The notes: generated from the letters alone by a model not told the origin. 64,000 bases of DNA from Pictodentalium vernedei (GCA_031216915.1 CM062297.1:366805704-366869703); one strand, 5' to 3'. Counted from the first letter of the stretch, positions 1 to 11,700 are shown. Made by a program: numbers and translations.

Positions 1-591
1 GATACAATACATGAATACTTTCCCCCAGCGAACGAGTTTCAGACGTGTTGGGTATAATTGTAGAGGATGACTTGGTTAAAATTGCAGCGGACGATTTGGT
101 TAGCAGACGAAATGGGTGTAATTTGAAAAAGTGATACTGACAGGTTGCTTTCAGTCCCGTTAGAAACCAAAACAAAGTAATAATGTGTTACTTTTTGGTG
201 CATCTGTATTTCTGAACAGTGCTTCGTAGTTTCAAACACTAAAAAATGGAAAATAATAACCCTTTTGGATACTTACCGCCATTGAAAATGGCATGTCATC
301 TTTTTTCGGGAACTGGGGGAATCTTCGGCCTGGGGAGAACTAGGCCCAAGGAAGATTCGTCCAAAAGAAAAGCAGTACACATCTGTTAGGATATTTTAGA
401 TACGCTATGATATTCGTTTTAACTCCTGAAAATAATTCTTAAAAAAAATATTAATAGATTGTTCAATATTTATTGAAAAATATTAATACAATGTATATCG
501 TCGAGCAATTATCTCTGCAGTAAATTCACATTCAATGTGTTCTGTAATAATTAAGCCTTTTATTAAGGTCTCTCATCTGTTAGAATGGTAT
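1..591. other. No gene recognised
   Basis: AT-rich sequence with only short frames that look like chance. I see no coding signature, RNA gene or clear repeat boundary here. Confidence 0.5.
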
Positions 592-694
592 CCAATCACT
601 TCGGCTCCAAGTCATTTCATCCTCTGGTCAATTCAACCTCAAAGTCATCTCTGCCCTAGTCACTTCGCTCCCTTGGTTATTTCGGCACCATTTT
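592..694 (-). repeat. Degenerate short-unit repeat, reverse complement of the 1440-1625 block
   Basis: About seven imperfect copies of a 12-15 base unit related to GCCGAAATGACC, read on the minus strand (for example GTCATTTC, TCACTTCG and TTATTTCGGC on the plus strand). The same unit appears in the opposite orientation at about 1440-1625, so the two blocks bracket roughly 0.75 kb. This could be the inverted ends of a small mobile element or two halves of a rearranged minisatellite. Confidence 0.5.
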
Positions 695-938
695 AAGTGT
701 AGAGATCTACATGTATAAAGATCAGTGCATAGTTCATGTTTAGAAATAATGGGTAATTGCATGTATTAAGTAATGTTCAGTTATTTGTATTTACACAGTG
801 TACAGAAAAGTTATACACAACATTAAAAATTATCCATGTGTTCAATTTTACATACATTTAAGATGCTATCTGTATAAGTAAGAGAAATTATTTTACTTTG
901 AAATTTTGCAAAGTATATGCAGTCATTCATTCATATTG

Positions 939-1134
939 TTATGCACAATTCCTAGTCACCTTCCAGTTTGAGGTTCACAGGGTTTCTTTTTCTTTTCTTT
1001 TTTCTGAAACAACCACCAAACTGCGATTTTGATACTACCATAAATATGTCCACATTTTCTAAAACACAGAGCAGAATCCTTGTAGTTATGCGCAATTCCT
1101 AGTCCCCTTCCAGTTCGCTGTCCACGGGGGTCTG
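939..1134 (+). repeat. Direct repeat of about 45 bp, two copies about 146 bp apart
   Basis: A segment starting GTTATGCRCAATTCCTAGTC and continuing through CCTTCCAGTT occurs at about 939 and again at about 1085, with roughly 85% identity. A pyrimidine-rich stretch and unremarkable AT-rich sequence lie between. No coding function is visible. Confidence 0.5.
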
Positions 1135-1439
1135 ACCCCAGTACCCCACTTCCAAGGCATACACTCAAACCAAATAACATTACTGACCCTCGCTTCCGGC
1201 TGTCGTAGATTCATAAGCAAATACAATTATTCAGGTCGCAAGGGATTTCAAATCCCACATAGTCCATGTGCTGTGCACCTTCGACGTGCTGAAACTTTTC
1301 TTTTATTTATTCATCGTGAAAGAAAATCTACTAGACATATATCATATGTTTACCTGAATATCTAATTGAGAGATATAAATGTTGAAAATTAATTAAATAG
1401 AAAAATGTTAAAATTCAAACAATATTTGAAAATATTTAA

Positions 1440-1625
1440 AGAGGCCGAAATGACCTGGTATATTGGGGCTGAATTGACCTGCGGCCGTAATGACTGGGAC
1501 CGAAATGACTTGTGGCCAAAGTGACTGGAATTCATGAGAATTGTTTCCAAACTGTCCTCCAACAATTTGACCCAAACTGGATACTAATCTAACCCAAACC
1601 ATCCTTTGGCAATTTGCCCCGAACT
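1440..1625 (+). repeat. Degenerate short-unit repeat (GGCCGAAATGACC family)
   Basis: Imperfect units such as GCCGAAATGACC, GGGCTGAATTGACC, GACCGAAATGACTT and GGCCAAAGTGACTGG follow one another. Together with the inverted block at 592-694 this resembles the minisatellite-like ends of a decayed mobile element. The open frames that cross it (79 aa, minus) are a by-product of the repeat. Confidence 0.55.
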
Positions 1626-1654
1626 GTTCTCCAGAATAGGGACACATGATTCTT

Positions 1655-1975
1655 ATTGATTTATTTATTGGGGTTTAATGACACTTCGATAGCCAGGGTC
1701 ACTTCATGTCAGACAGTTTTACAGATGGGAAAAGCCAGAGAGAACCATTGAGCAATTACAAACATCTAACGTACAAACAGCACACAAGCTGGGTTAGCAT
1801 TGGTTGAAGACAAGTGTACGATTGACATGCAGTATGCCTTGGTACGCAATGGCACTACGTGGGCAATGGGAATGAAGTGCATTGCCCAAGGAAACAAAGT
1901 GGTTGTCGCAGGTGGGATTTGGTAGGGGACCCTTTGGCTTGCAGCCTACACCTCTAACTACTGAGCCCTTTAACC
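1655..1975 (-). mobile_element. tRNA-derived SINE, near full length, minus strand
   Basis: Read on the minus strand it begins with a decayed tRNA-like head (GCTCAGTAGTTAGAGGTG as a box A-like region, near 1955-1972), continues with a central segment containing CTTGGGCAATGCACTTC, and ends with a tail that matches the plus-strand SINE at 5862-6185, finishing in an ATAAATAAAT-type A-rich tail at 1655. The box B region is degraded, so this copy is probably silent. Confidence 0.75.
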
Positions 1976-2091
1976 TTCAAAACTGTATAGTACCAGCTAA
2001 AACATGTTGTAGAATGACCACATGAAAATTTCACAAGTACATAGTTTCATTATTAGTTTGTGATATTTGTTTTTGCTCAGTTTGCTGTACA

Positions 2092-2516
2092 GTGGAACCC
2101 TGTTAATTGAAGAGCCACTTTCCCAATAACATTATTCAATTAGCAGGAGTATTCAATTAACAGGGATTGTGTCACTTTCCTGTATTCCAGAGATAAACTT
2201 AGCATTTATTCCATTATATTTTGTTTGACAGAGCTCCATGAGCTCTGTCAAACAAGATATAATAGATTAAATGCCTGTATTGAATGTACTGAGGCCAAAT
2301 TGGTCTATAACAAAGGAAAGCTGGGAAGAGTCAGGGCAATTTCTCAACATGTTACAAGATTTTTTATTCAATTAACAGATTACTCTATAACCTATATTCA
2401 ATTACCAGGTCAAATTTGTACTGGAGGCATGGTAAATGGTTTTGTGTTGGGAAATTACATTCTATTAACAGGGATATGCAATTAAGATATATCCAATTAA
2501 GTGGGCACCACTGTAT
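2092..2516. mobile_element. pogo/mariner-like MITE
   Basis: The left end reads TACAGTGGAACCC and the right end, inverted, TACAGTGGTGCCC, as expected for a Tc1/mariner (pogo-type) inverted repeat with a TA target. Inside, the phrase ATTCAATTAACAGGG and its variants recur about six times. A perfect 16-bp palindrome sits near its left third (2221-2255). No transposase frame is present, so it would be non-autonomous. Confidence 0.6.
2221..2255. repeat. Perfect hairpin, 16-bp arms, 3-base loop
   Basis: TTGTTTGACAGAGCTC is followed by CAT and its exact reverse complement. It lies inside the pogo-like element and could form a cruciform or an RNA stem. Nothing else suggests a function. Confidence 0.85.
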
Positions 2517-2597
2517 AACCACCCCCCCCCCCCCATGCCCCCCACACACACCCCAATCAAAACCATCATTCAAAGGTCTTGGATTCAGCAAATTTGA

Positions 2598-2862
2598 TTT
2601 CTTTATTTATTGGGTTTAACAACAGTTTTTACAGCCAGGGCCACCCAACAGTTTTACTGGGGGAGGAACCCAGCCAGAGCACCCGTAGAGAACCACCGAG
2701 CAACAGTGACAAGCAACTGTCAGGCTTCTCAACATTGTTACTCCAAGCAAGCAGGGTTAGCATTGGTTGAAGACAAGTGCATCATCGATGTGCAGTACGC
2801 CTTATTTCAGTTGCCACAATTGGGATTCGAGCTGAGAACCTCTCAGCTTGTTTTGTGAAGGT
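2598..2862 (-). mobile_element. tRNA-derived SINE, minus strand, head-truncated
   Basis: The TTTATTTATTGGG tail, central part and box B-like sequence (on the plus strand GGGATTCGAGCTGAGAACC at about 2821-2840) match the SINE at 5862-6185 in reverse orientation. The 5' half of the tRNA-like head is missing. It lies directly between the pogo-like MITE and the next inverted-repeat element. Confidence 0.7.
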
Positions 2863-2871
2863 TTTTTTTAG

Positions 2872-3454
2872 GGTCCTGCGAATATTCGAGATTCGATTCG
2901 ATATCGATACCATACGTATGCTTCGGGATCGATCCTGAATCAGTCTCAGGATTCGATTTTTTCGAATCTCTCATACTAACTTCAATTTGTTACATTTCCA
3001 ACAAAAATAGGATAAAACTGTCATTAGAAAATTCATTCATGTAGGCTCAATTCCTATTTATTTGAGTAATTGACAATGTTTAATTGTTAGATAAGGTGTG
3101 AATTTGGCCCAGAACATTATCCATAGTTTTGGTTTTTGAAGGCTTAACTTGTTACTATTCACGTTCTTAAGAATGTGAATAGTAACAAGTTAGGCCTTCA
3201 AAACTAAAACTATGGACAATAGGCCTAGCTGTTTCAGCGACGGTGCTACAGAGAATATTTAGTTATTGGTGTTTAAGGTGTTCACTCCGTCGTATAAGGG
3301 TCATCACAGTGTTCCGTAACTTCCGTTTGATGCAATATGAAATAACTTGTCTTTTAAGATTCGATTTGGGATTCAATTCGATGTCGATATCAGAGACATG
3401 ATTCGATTCGAGATTCAATTCGAAAAGAAATTTGTGATTCGCAGATCCCTATTT
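2872..3454. mobile_element. Inverted-repeat MITE (hAT-like ends) with a central hairpin
   Basis: The ends are TAGGGTCCTGCGAAT at the left and, inverted, TAGGGATCTGCGAATC at the right. The subterminal sequence is built of ATTCGATTCGA and ATATCGAT phrases on both sides. The centre (3117-3220) is a long hairpin. There is no transposase. The TAGGG...GCGAA ends are of the kind used by hAT elements; the class assignment is an inference. Confidence 0.65.
3117..3220. repeat. Long hairpin, arms of about 50 bp
   Basis: The sequence from ATTATCCATAGTTTTGG to CACGTTCTTA is followed almost at once by its reverse complement with a few mismatches, ending CTATGGACAAT. It is the centre of the surrounding MITE and probably marks its foldback structure. 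Confidence 0.85.
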
Positions 3455-4170
3455 TTTTTTTAGTTCCAGCTTCATTAAGGTTTGTCTCATATCCCACTTG
3501 TAATTTTGTCATAATTAGTAATCATAAATCCTTAAAATAAAACAACAGAAAAAATGCATAGAATATTTAAAAAAAAAATTTCTGTGAGGTTTTGACCGCA
3601 GAGGTGATGACAAGCGACCACGACTGAGACTGAATATTCTCAGAAAAAGTATGAGGGCTGAATCTTTCTGTGACTGAATCTTCATGAACCCCTTTTTTCA
3701 AACTAAATTGCCCATTTCTTATAAAGCACCATAACTAAGTCAAAAACAATACTATGAAATTTCCAAGTCTGAAATTCTATAAATTGCAAATAAATTTACA
3801 CAAATTATATAGCAAAATAAAGGATGTGGTGTACAGAACCCCAAAAGTATGTGTGCACCTCACACACTGACACACAGTCGCTATCAGACATCAACGGTTC
3901 CTGAAAGTGTGCTCTCGGTACCATATTTGTACCATAACTGATAATAATAAAATAATATTTCATAAGAACAACAAACACAGGAATTCAAAATGCAGCCTCA
4001 GGGCAGCATGGTGGTGAATGCCAATGCTGTCAGACTGTCCTTGAAAGGGGGAGTCCTTTACAAATAGGTTTTTGTTTTGTGATACTCTGGATACTCCCCA
4101 TTTTTAGCTCAGCTTTGACATAGTCATATTTAAGGTTATGTCATAGCCCATTGTCCGTCTGTTTGGGAAC
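3455..4170. other. No gene recognised
   Basis: AT-rich sequence without a convincing frame or known repeat boundary. A short CA-rich stretch occurs near 3860-3880. Confidence 0.5.
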
Positions 4171-4177
4171 AACAATT

Positions 4178-5692
4178 CAATACGGCTCGGGCTAGAGGCT
4201 TTATTTATGAACCGATCTTTACGAAACTTCTTGGGTACCTTTGTTATCACCGTGGGACGAGTGTTTTTGGGGGCAGTCCAAAATGCAAGATGGCCTCCAG
4301 CAGCCATTTTGTACAGAAATTAGTGCAATCAGTTTTTTGTTCAGAACTTATGTATGAAAGTTCTGATTTGAATAAATTTTTGTATGAATGTTTAGTAACA
4401 TGGAGTACATCACATATAATAAAGGGTTTTTTCTCATGCTGAAATTATGGAAATTGGATGAACTTTAATTTATTCAGTGCTACTTACATGGATACCCAGT
4501 AAGTGCTCATGTCAATACGGCTCGGCTAGGCTGTATTTATGAACTGATCTTCATGAATCTTCTTGCGTACCTTTGTTATCACCTTGGGATGAGAATGAGT
4601 GTTTTTGGGTGCAGCCCAAAATTCAAGATGGCTACCAGTGGCCATTTTGTACCGAAATTAGATACAATCAGTTTTTTTACAGAACTTCTATACAACTTGG
4701 GCTAGAGGCCGTATTTATGTACCGATTTTACAAAATTTCTTGGGTACCTTTGTTATCACCATGGGGTTAGAATGAGTGTTTTGGGGGGGGAGTCCAAAAT
4801 TCTCGATGGCCGCCGGCAGCTATTTTGTACTGAAATTACTGCAATCAGTTTTTTGTACAGAACTTCTGTATGAAAGTTCTGATTTGAATAAATTTGTGTA
4901 TGATTGTTTAGTAACATGGAATACATCACAAAAATACAGGATTTTTTCTTGTACAGAAATTATGCAAATTAGACAAACTTTGATTTATTCAGTGCTACTT
5001 ATACACAGTAAGTTCACATGTCAATATGGCTCAGGCTAGGGGCTGTATTTATGAACCGATCTTCACCAAGCTTCTTGGGTACCTTTGTTATCACCTCGGG
5101 ACGAGAACGAGTGTTTTGGGGTGCGATCCAAAATTCAAGATGGCTGCCAGTGGCCATTTTGTACCCAAATTAGGTACAATCCGTTTTTTGTACACAACTT
5201 CTATACGGCTCAGGCTAGAGGCCGTATTTATGAACCGATCTTTACGAAACGTCTTGGGTACCTTTGTTATCACCGTGGGATGAGAGCGAGTTTTTTTGGG
5301 TGCAGTTCGAAATTCAAGATGGCTACTAGCAACCATTTTGTACCAAAATTAGTGCAATCAGTTTTTTGTACAGAACTTCTGCATGAAAGTTCTGATTTGA
5401 ATAAATTTTTGTATGAATGTTTAGTAACATGGAATACATCACAAAAAATACGGTATAATACAGGTTTTTTTCTCTTGCAGAAATTATGCAAATTAGATGA
5501 CCTTTGATTTATTCAGTGCTACTTATACACTGTAAGTGCACATGTCGATACGCTAAGGCTGGAGGCTGTATTTATGAACCAATCTTCATGAAACTTCTTG
5601 GGTACCTTTGTTATCACCTTGGGATGAGAACAAGTGTTTTTGGGTGCGGCGCGATATTAAAGATGGCTGCCAGCTTTCACACTGTTGCTTAC
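4178..5692 (+). repeat. Higher-order tandem array, alternating ~336-bp and ~177-bp units
   Basis: Each unit opens with a variant of AATACGGCTCGGGCTAGAGGC followed by TATTTATGAACCGATCTT. Unit starts fall at about 4178, 4514, 4690, 5023, 5201 and 5549, so long units (336, 333 and 348 bp) alternate with short ones (176 and 178 bp) to give a composite period near 510 bp. The long unit adds the segment with GTATGAAAGTTCTGATTTG. Open frames up to 140 aa run through it but only repeat the same peptide and are not genes. Confidence 0.85.
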
Positions 5693-5861
5693 TGAGGTGA
5701 AGTCACTTACCATTACCAAGCTACCTACTAAATACCAAAGGGAAGATTTTTCAGCGCACTCTTATTACTTCAGCACCCATAATTCTCAAATATGGCATTA
5801 AAACCAACCACATACTAGTACTGCTTAAATCTATTTACATAATCAGAATACACCATCAGGG

Positions 5862-6185
5862 ATGCATTAGCTCAGTAGGTAGAGGTGCAGACTGCAAGCT
5901 GAGAGATCCTCGGTTCGAATTCCACCTGCGGCATCAGCTTTGTGTCCTTGGGCAAGACACTTCACCCCCACTACCCATGTGGGGGCAAGGTATGCTGTGT
6001 ACTAAGGCATACTGCATGTTCTTGGTGCACCTGTCTTCGAACAAGGCTAACCGTGCTTGTGTAGTATGCTCAGTGGTTCTCCTGGGGTACTCTAGTTTCC
6101 TCCATCCATAAAACTGCCATGGTCACAATAAGCTGTTGTGCAGATAAATGTGACTTTAAACACCAATAAATAAATAATAAAAAGA
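5862..6185 (+). mobile_element. Full-length tRNA-derived SINE
   Basis: The head (5862-5935) is tRNA-like: box A as TAGCTCAGTAGG, box B as GGTTCGAATTCC, ending GCGGCATC. The middle contains GTGTCCTTGGGCAAGACACTT, shown here in two parts as GTGTCCTTGG and GCAAGACACTT, which resembles the conserved central domains shared by several metazoan SINE superfamilies. The tail ends ACACCAATAAATAAATAATAAA-like. RNA polymerase III would transcribe it from the internal boxes, and a LINE would supply reverse transcriptase. This is the best preserved of the copies here. Confidence 0.85.
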
Positions 6186-6388
6186 ACACACCACCGCATA
6201 CCCGTTTCTCTCCTGTTTTCATTCTCCTTGGTATCCCTCAGTTTACCTCGGTGTTTAGTATGCCTGCCAGAAAAGGAGCGATTTCTTTTTCTAAAAGAGC
6301 AAAACAAGAAACAGTAATTTTTAACAGGTAGTAACAAAATAATTTTCATGATGCACACAATTTTATGTTAGCTAATAGCTGAAAAAAC

Positions 6389-6453
6389 CTGGTGCCAGTA
6401 ATAAACAGTGTAAAAATTTGTGGAATTTTTACACTGTTTATTACTGGCACCAG
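6389..6453. repeat. Perfect palindrome, 30-bp arms, 5-base loop
   Basis: CTGGTGCCAGTAATAAACAG and the following TGTAAAAATT are mirrored exactly after the loop TGTGG. Perfect conservation of both arms suggests a recent foldback element or active cruciform-type repair. Confidence 0.9.
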
Positions 6454-6837
6454 GATAAGATAAGATAAATTGTTGTTTGTCATCAATACTTGATCAAGTT
6501 TCTGACAAAGCACATTATACTATTCCAATATGTTAGCTACTGTACATGTACATAAGCACACAATTTGATGTTAGTTTACCATTATACTGGTGCTTAGCCA
6601 GGATATCAAAGTTACATGTAGGGGCAAGAGTAATACATGTATCTAGTGGGAGTCATAAAGAATATGATGCACAGAATCACCTGAGCCACATAGCAGTGAG
6701 ATAGGAGTGAGGACAAGAGGGTGTGTGACCCTCTCATCAGTGGAGGGGGTCTGGTGCACCCCCCCCAAAAAAAAAAACAAAAAACAAAACAAACAAAATT
6801 TGAAATTAAAGACAGTAAAACACAATTACCTTGACTC

Positions 6838-7080
6838 TGACTGTGCAGCCTTGGACTGGTCACTTTCCGTGGATGGGCAATATTTCTGCGGATGCAATGA
6901 TATTAGTTTTCAAACATTGTTTACAGCAATAATCAGCAAAAATTTAATTAATGAACCACAGGATACAATTCAGTGCTTCATTAATTAAAATTTTATTGAT
7001 GATGATTTTCTATTACCTGGACATCATGCACTGCCCATGCAAGGATTATGACCAGCAACTGTATTGTATGTCTGTGTCAC
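6838..7080. repeat. Dispersed palindromic repeat, copy 1 of 3
   Basis: It shares order and sequence with 15195-15450 and 27525-27790: a segment with GGTCACTTTCCGTGGATGG, then AATATTTC(T/C)(G/A)CGGAT, then a near-palindromic core around TTAATTAATGAA...TTCATTAATTAA, then TGATGATGATTTT. Three copies in one window indicate a moderately repetitive non-coding family. Confidence 0.65.
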
Positions 7081-7593
7081 TGCTATAAGCAGGGAGTAAT
7101 CTAAATGGGTGGGTGTGTTTACAAATATTAATATTTTTTAACACCTGATAACAAAGTAATATAAGTTATGAACAACCACACAATTTACTTTTAATTACAA
7201 TACTCCTAATTCCTAATAAACATACATAAATGTTTATTAATTTTGTGGAATTTTTACACTGTGTATGGAGCGTATTTGGGCCTGTATGTTTGTTAAAATT
7301 GCCCTTCCACTACGGAGGACTTTTTGTAATCAGTCTACACTGGATTGTGTGGTATTCCTTTGTGTAAGACAGTGTATTCATTGTAATAATATTCATGCAT
7401 AAGTTCATGTTTTTGGTTTGTTTTAGGCCTGATAATCTACAGAATAGCATGGGTGGCGGTGTATTCGGAGTATTCCATCGCTTGAGTGCCAGAAGGCTTT
7501 GCAATGCTATATATAGCATATACCTTGTTGCACTCCAGTGACAAATTTATCAATTTTAATAACGTGGGTAAAATATCGGACATGAACCATTTA
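7081..7593. other. No gene recognised
   Basis: AT-rich sequence with a GTGGAATTTTTACACTGT phrase near 7243-7262 that is also found in the palindrome at 6389-6453. Otherwise nothing supportable. Confidence 0.45.
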
Positions 7594-9173
7594 ATTTTTT
7601 TTTTTTTAACTCACTTCGACAAAGTCAAGCAGGGCATATCTAATCACTCTCCGTCCATTGTCCATCCGTCTGTCATCCATCAACACCATGTTTTGGTCAA
7701 TTCAAGTTAAAGTTTGAGTGAGTAATGGTACCAAAGGGGTATTACATTTTTGTAATACATGCCCAGCCCCATAGGGAGGGGGTGGGGTAAAATGCTCCCA
7801 AAATATTTTTAAAATCTTATGAACCAGTGGGTACAGTGACTTGATATTCGTTATGGAACTGCCTTTTGAGATGTAGAATCACGTGTGTTCAAACGTACTT
7901 TGTGAAGCATTATTTGGCTTTATAATGGCAGTGGTTAGATTTTTGGTACTACCCAAAATTTTCATTTTCTGAACCGATGGTCCGATTTGAATGAAATTCA
8001 GTATGTGGTAAAATTGGGTCATAAATACTTGCCTCATGCAACCCCCCCCCCCCCCCAGCATCCCCATGGGAACCCCAGGAGTGAAAAATAGAAATGTTTT
8101 CAAACTCCCATGTTTCCCAAACCACTTGGAACATAGAACTGTTATGGTATGAAGCATCCTTAGGACCAGTAGAATTGAATGGTAAAAAAATGCCCTCTGT
8201 TGTTGTTAGAGAGTTCTGCAGAGGGCATCAGAATAATGTTGGCGCAGCATTTTTGCAAACATTTTAGAAAATCTTTTCTCAAGAACCAGTGTTCAGAATC
8301 TTTTGATATTTGGTGTACACCATCCATAGAGGGGTCAGATACAAGTTTGTTAAAATGAAGCCCATTCATTCATATTTGGACTCAATGCAGGAGTCCAAAT
8401 TTTATGGGGAATTTTCTTTAAAAATCTTCTTCAGAACCATGAGTCAGAATTTTTTTAGGTTTGGTACCCTCATTGTTATGATGGTCAGATTCAAGATTGT
8501 TCAAACCAAGTCCATATGTTAATATTTTGGCTTCCTTTGGTAGTCCAAATTTTAACTTAGGGCTATATGGGGAAGTTTTTTTAAAAATCTTTTTCTCCAG
8601 ATCCACCAGTCAGAATGCTTTCGTATTTGGTATACAACATCTCTAAGGGGGAGGGGGGATTCACATTCCGGGCTCCCTATGGTAGCCCAAATTTGAACTC
8701 AGTGCAATACATGTATGAGGAAATTTCTTTAAAATTTTGTTCTTCAGATCCACCAGTCAGAATGCTTTCATATTTGGTATACAGCATCTCTAAGGAGATC
8801 AGATTCAACTTTGTTCAAATCGAGTGCCTGGGTTGATATTTGAGCTCCCTATAGGAGCCAGAATTGGCCAAGTAGCTGAAGAATTAGACAATTTTTATTC
8901 AGTACCCTCTAGAGGTGAAGAGTAATCTACATAGGTTGTATCAAGGGGCTTGAGAGGGGAGCTCCACATTTTACATCATATCAACTAAAGAAAAGGCATG
9001 ATGCTTGGACTGTTTTTGTCACTCCAGAGGGGCTCAAAGATATGCAGTGTATCCTATGGAGATGGATTGTTTAATGTAGATTCATTCTTGGACTCTTATA
9101 TCGTGTTCTGTTCTCTGTTTATATCATGTTCTGTTCAAGGTGAGCGCTTCAGGCCCTGTGGGGCCTCTTGTTT
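7594..9173 (+). mobile_element. AGCTCACC-type repeat element, copy 1 (degenerate)
   Basis: The left end is a T-run followed by AACTCACTTCGAC and the right end reads AAGGTGAGCGCTTCAGGCCC then GGGGCCTCTTG. The outer ends are loosely complementary (AGCTCACCT versus AGGTGAGC). Between them are diverged units containing CCACCAGTCAGAATGCTTTC and ATATTTGGTATACA. No protein is encoded; the frames present are short and differ between copies. Confidence 0.65.
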
Positions 9174-9262
9174 ATTTATTTATTGGGTTTTAACAACACT
9201 TTCGAAAGCCAGCAGCTACAAGTTTCTTCTCTCCTTGAACCAAGCGTCTTGCCCAACTGCAG
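9171..9262 (-). mobile_element. SINE fragment, minus strand
   Basis: TTTATTTATTTATTGGGTTTT and the following GTCTTGCCCAA phrase match the tail and central domain of the SINE at 5862-6185 in reverse. It begins exactly where the AGCTCACC element ends. The tRNA-like head is missing. Confidence 0.6.
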
Positions 9263-10618
9263 CACTCAAGGTCCACTGAGTTTTTAGCTCACCTGACTTT
9301 CAGTCGGGGTGAGGTGTATTGATCACTCGCCATCCGTCGTCCGTGAACTTGGTGCTTGCGTCTTCTCCAAAACTGCTGAACCGATTAATCATTAGGTGAA
9401 ATTTGAGATGCTTGTTTGTTATGGCATTGCATTTTGATTTTGGTTAAATCAAGTTGCCCTGGCCCTCAGTAGGGCCATGCCCAAAAATTTTGCCTAAATC
9501 TTAAAAAATCTTCTCGTGAACCAGGAGTAGCAGAGATTTGATATGTGGTGTGCTGCTTCCTTTTGAGGTGTAGACTCAGTTGTGTTCAAAAGAAGTTTGT
9601 GGGTCTTTATTTGCCTTCATTATTGGAGGGCAAGTATTTTCGGCCTGCCCAAAATTTCTGTTTTTCGAACCAAGAGGCTGATTTGAACCAAATTTAATTT
9701 GTGGGTTTATTTGATCATAAGTAATTAATTTATGCCCCAAAATATTTTCCCATCCCCCCATGGGAACCGCAGGAGCTAAAAATAGAACAAAATTCAAAAC
9801 GCACATATCTCCAAAACTACGTGGCACTGAGAATTCTTATTTGGTGTGAAGCTTCCTTGGGACCAACAGAATGGAATGGTCTAAGCAAATTTCTGTCAGG
9901 TCTGTCATGGGGTACTTTTTCAGGACTTGGAAAAAGTGCTTAGTCAGCATTCTGTAACACTGTGGGTAATGGAGAAAGCATTTAAGACTCTTCTTCACCC
10001 AATTCACTCCTCCAAAACCTTTCAAATTTCACATATACCATCTTTGGAAGATTTTTTTACACGTTTATTGAAATCAGATCCCTGGGTCCATATTTGGGCT
10101 CTCTATGGGAGTCCAAATGTTGAAATTAGTGCAGTATGAGGAATATTCTTTAAAAATCTTTTTCTTCAGACCCACCAATCAGAATCTTTTGATATTTGCT
10201 ATGCACCATCATTAGGCGGGTGAGATTTAAGTTTCTTCAAGCCAAGCCTATATTTTTGCTCACCAGTGTTCCGCAAATTGCGAGAACGGTGATTTCATTC
10301 CTGTGATGTTCTTGCAAATGCTTGTTAAGAAGATCCATATTTACCATTCCCCCCAAAATATAAGCATTTTTTCATCAGATAAAATTTAATAAAATTAAAT
10401 TAATTTTAGAGCTGAAACGATTAAAGGGTTTTCGTGATTGATTAATCGCATGGGTTAACCTTGGTTAACTGATTAATCACTTGCCCCAATAGGTAGCTGA
10501 ATAATTGCTGTACCATTGACCATTTATATAATTAAAACTTTACTCAACATAATGGACAAAACCTGGCAGCGCCATATACAAACATGTCCATTCAAATTTT
10601 ATATTTTCAATTTTTGTC

Positions 10619-10701
10619 TTAAAACATAGCTTATGACCCCTCATTGGAACAAGCTCATTGAGCTTGTTCCAATAGGGGGGGGCATAAGCTATGTTTTTGA
10701 G
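10619..10701. repeat. Foldback element with GGAACAAGCTC core
   Basis: AAAACATAGCTTATGACC, then CATTGGAACAAGCTC, then ATTGAGCTTGTTCCAAT and CATAAGCTATGTTTT form arms of about 36 bp. The core TTGGAACNNGCTC...GAGCNNGTTCCAA recurs at 19.7, 20.5, 37.0, 37.5, 42.3 and 48.0 kb. Confidence 0.8.
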
Positions 10702-11264
10702 ACAAACATTGAAAATCTTTAGTAATTCAAGAATTTCTTGTGCAAGTATTGTCTGCTACCTGCATTTGGTGAAGGGTTGAGAATGACCGTTTTTAGCTGA
10801 TACAGTATAATCATCATGCAAGTGAACAAGTATTTTGGCACGTAACTCGCATGCATTTCTCTGTCTCATGCAATTGATGTGGGCCAGTGTAACAATGTTT
10901 GCCTGTTTTGGAGCAAGTTTGTTCCATAGTTAACCCATACATTGTATTTTTTGTTTTTAAAAATTTGATTAGCAGTTTCCATCTTGGTTTCAAAAAGTGA
11001 TGATAAATAGTGAATTTTAGCTTACCCAATATGAAAGAAAAATGGTTAGCAATTGGACATTTTTGTATAGCATTTTGCGATGTGAATCCAGCCATCAAAT
11101 ACCCTGCCATATAGTACCGTACTTCAAAAGTAACGGTTAACTGATCAATTACTTTTTATGTATACCCATACATGTATGGTACACAGAATGCCGGCATCCG
11201 GGGTGACCATCCGTCATTCGTCCATCCTTTGTCCGTCTGTCCGTCCATCCGTCCATCCACACTC

Positions 11265-11700
11265 ATAAATGACTACTTAGGGGGGGGCTAATTTTCGGTA
11301 TAAACGGGGGTTAGGTGACTACTGCGATTTAGGTGGCTAGTCCCACAAGTAAATCCCAATTTTCTAGGGTGGGGTTTAGAGTTGGGGTGGGGTGGGGTTA
11401 TGGTCAGTAAAGGGTAGGGTTAGGGTTTGCTACTACCCCAAAAATTTTTTTCCCAAAAAGTTGTTTTAATAGAAAGGACATGCATTTTATGATAATGTAC
11501 CCTAAAAAAATAGCCATTTTCATTAGTCTAGGGTGGGGTTTAGAATAGAGGGTGGGGGGTGTAGGGTTAGGGTCAGTAAAGGGTAGGGTCAGGGTTTGGT
11601 ACCACCCCAAAAATTTTCCCCCAAATCACTTGTTTTAGTATAATGGACATGCATTTTATTGTAGTCCCGTAAAAATAGTCACCTAAGTACCCATTTATTA
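11265..11700. repeat. Small insert with two ~155-bp G-rich units and inverted ends
   Basis: It is bounded by TAAATGACTACTTAGG and, inverted, TAAATGGGTACTTAGG. Inside, a unit with CTAGGGTGGGGTTTAGA, GGGTAGGG and CATGCATTTTAT is present twice. The GGGTTAGGG phrases recall telomere repeats but are not tandem. Confidence 0.6.

Noticed and set aside
5085..5507. 140-aa open frame on the plus strand
   Set aside because: It runs through the 4,178-5,692 satellite and repeats the same peptide in each unit; it is a by-product of the repeat.
5862..5935. Possible tRNA gene (box A and box B present)
   Set aside because: The tRNA-like stretch continues into a SINE body and A-rich tail shared with copies at 1,655 and 2,598, so it is a SINE head, not a tRNA gene.
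11370..11600. Interstitial telomere repeat (GGGTTAGGG phrases)
   Set aside because: The phrases are isolated and part of a two-copy ~155-bp unit, not a tandem TTAGGG array.
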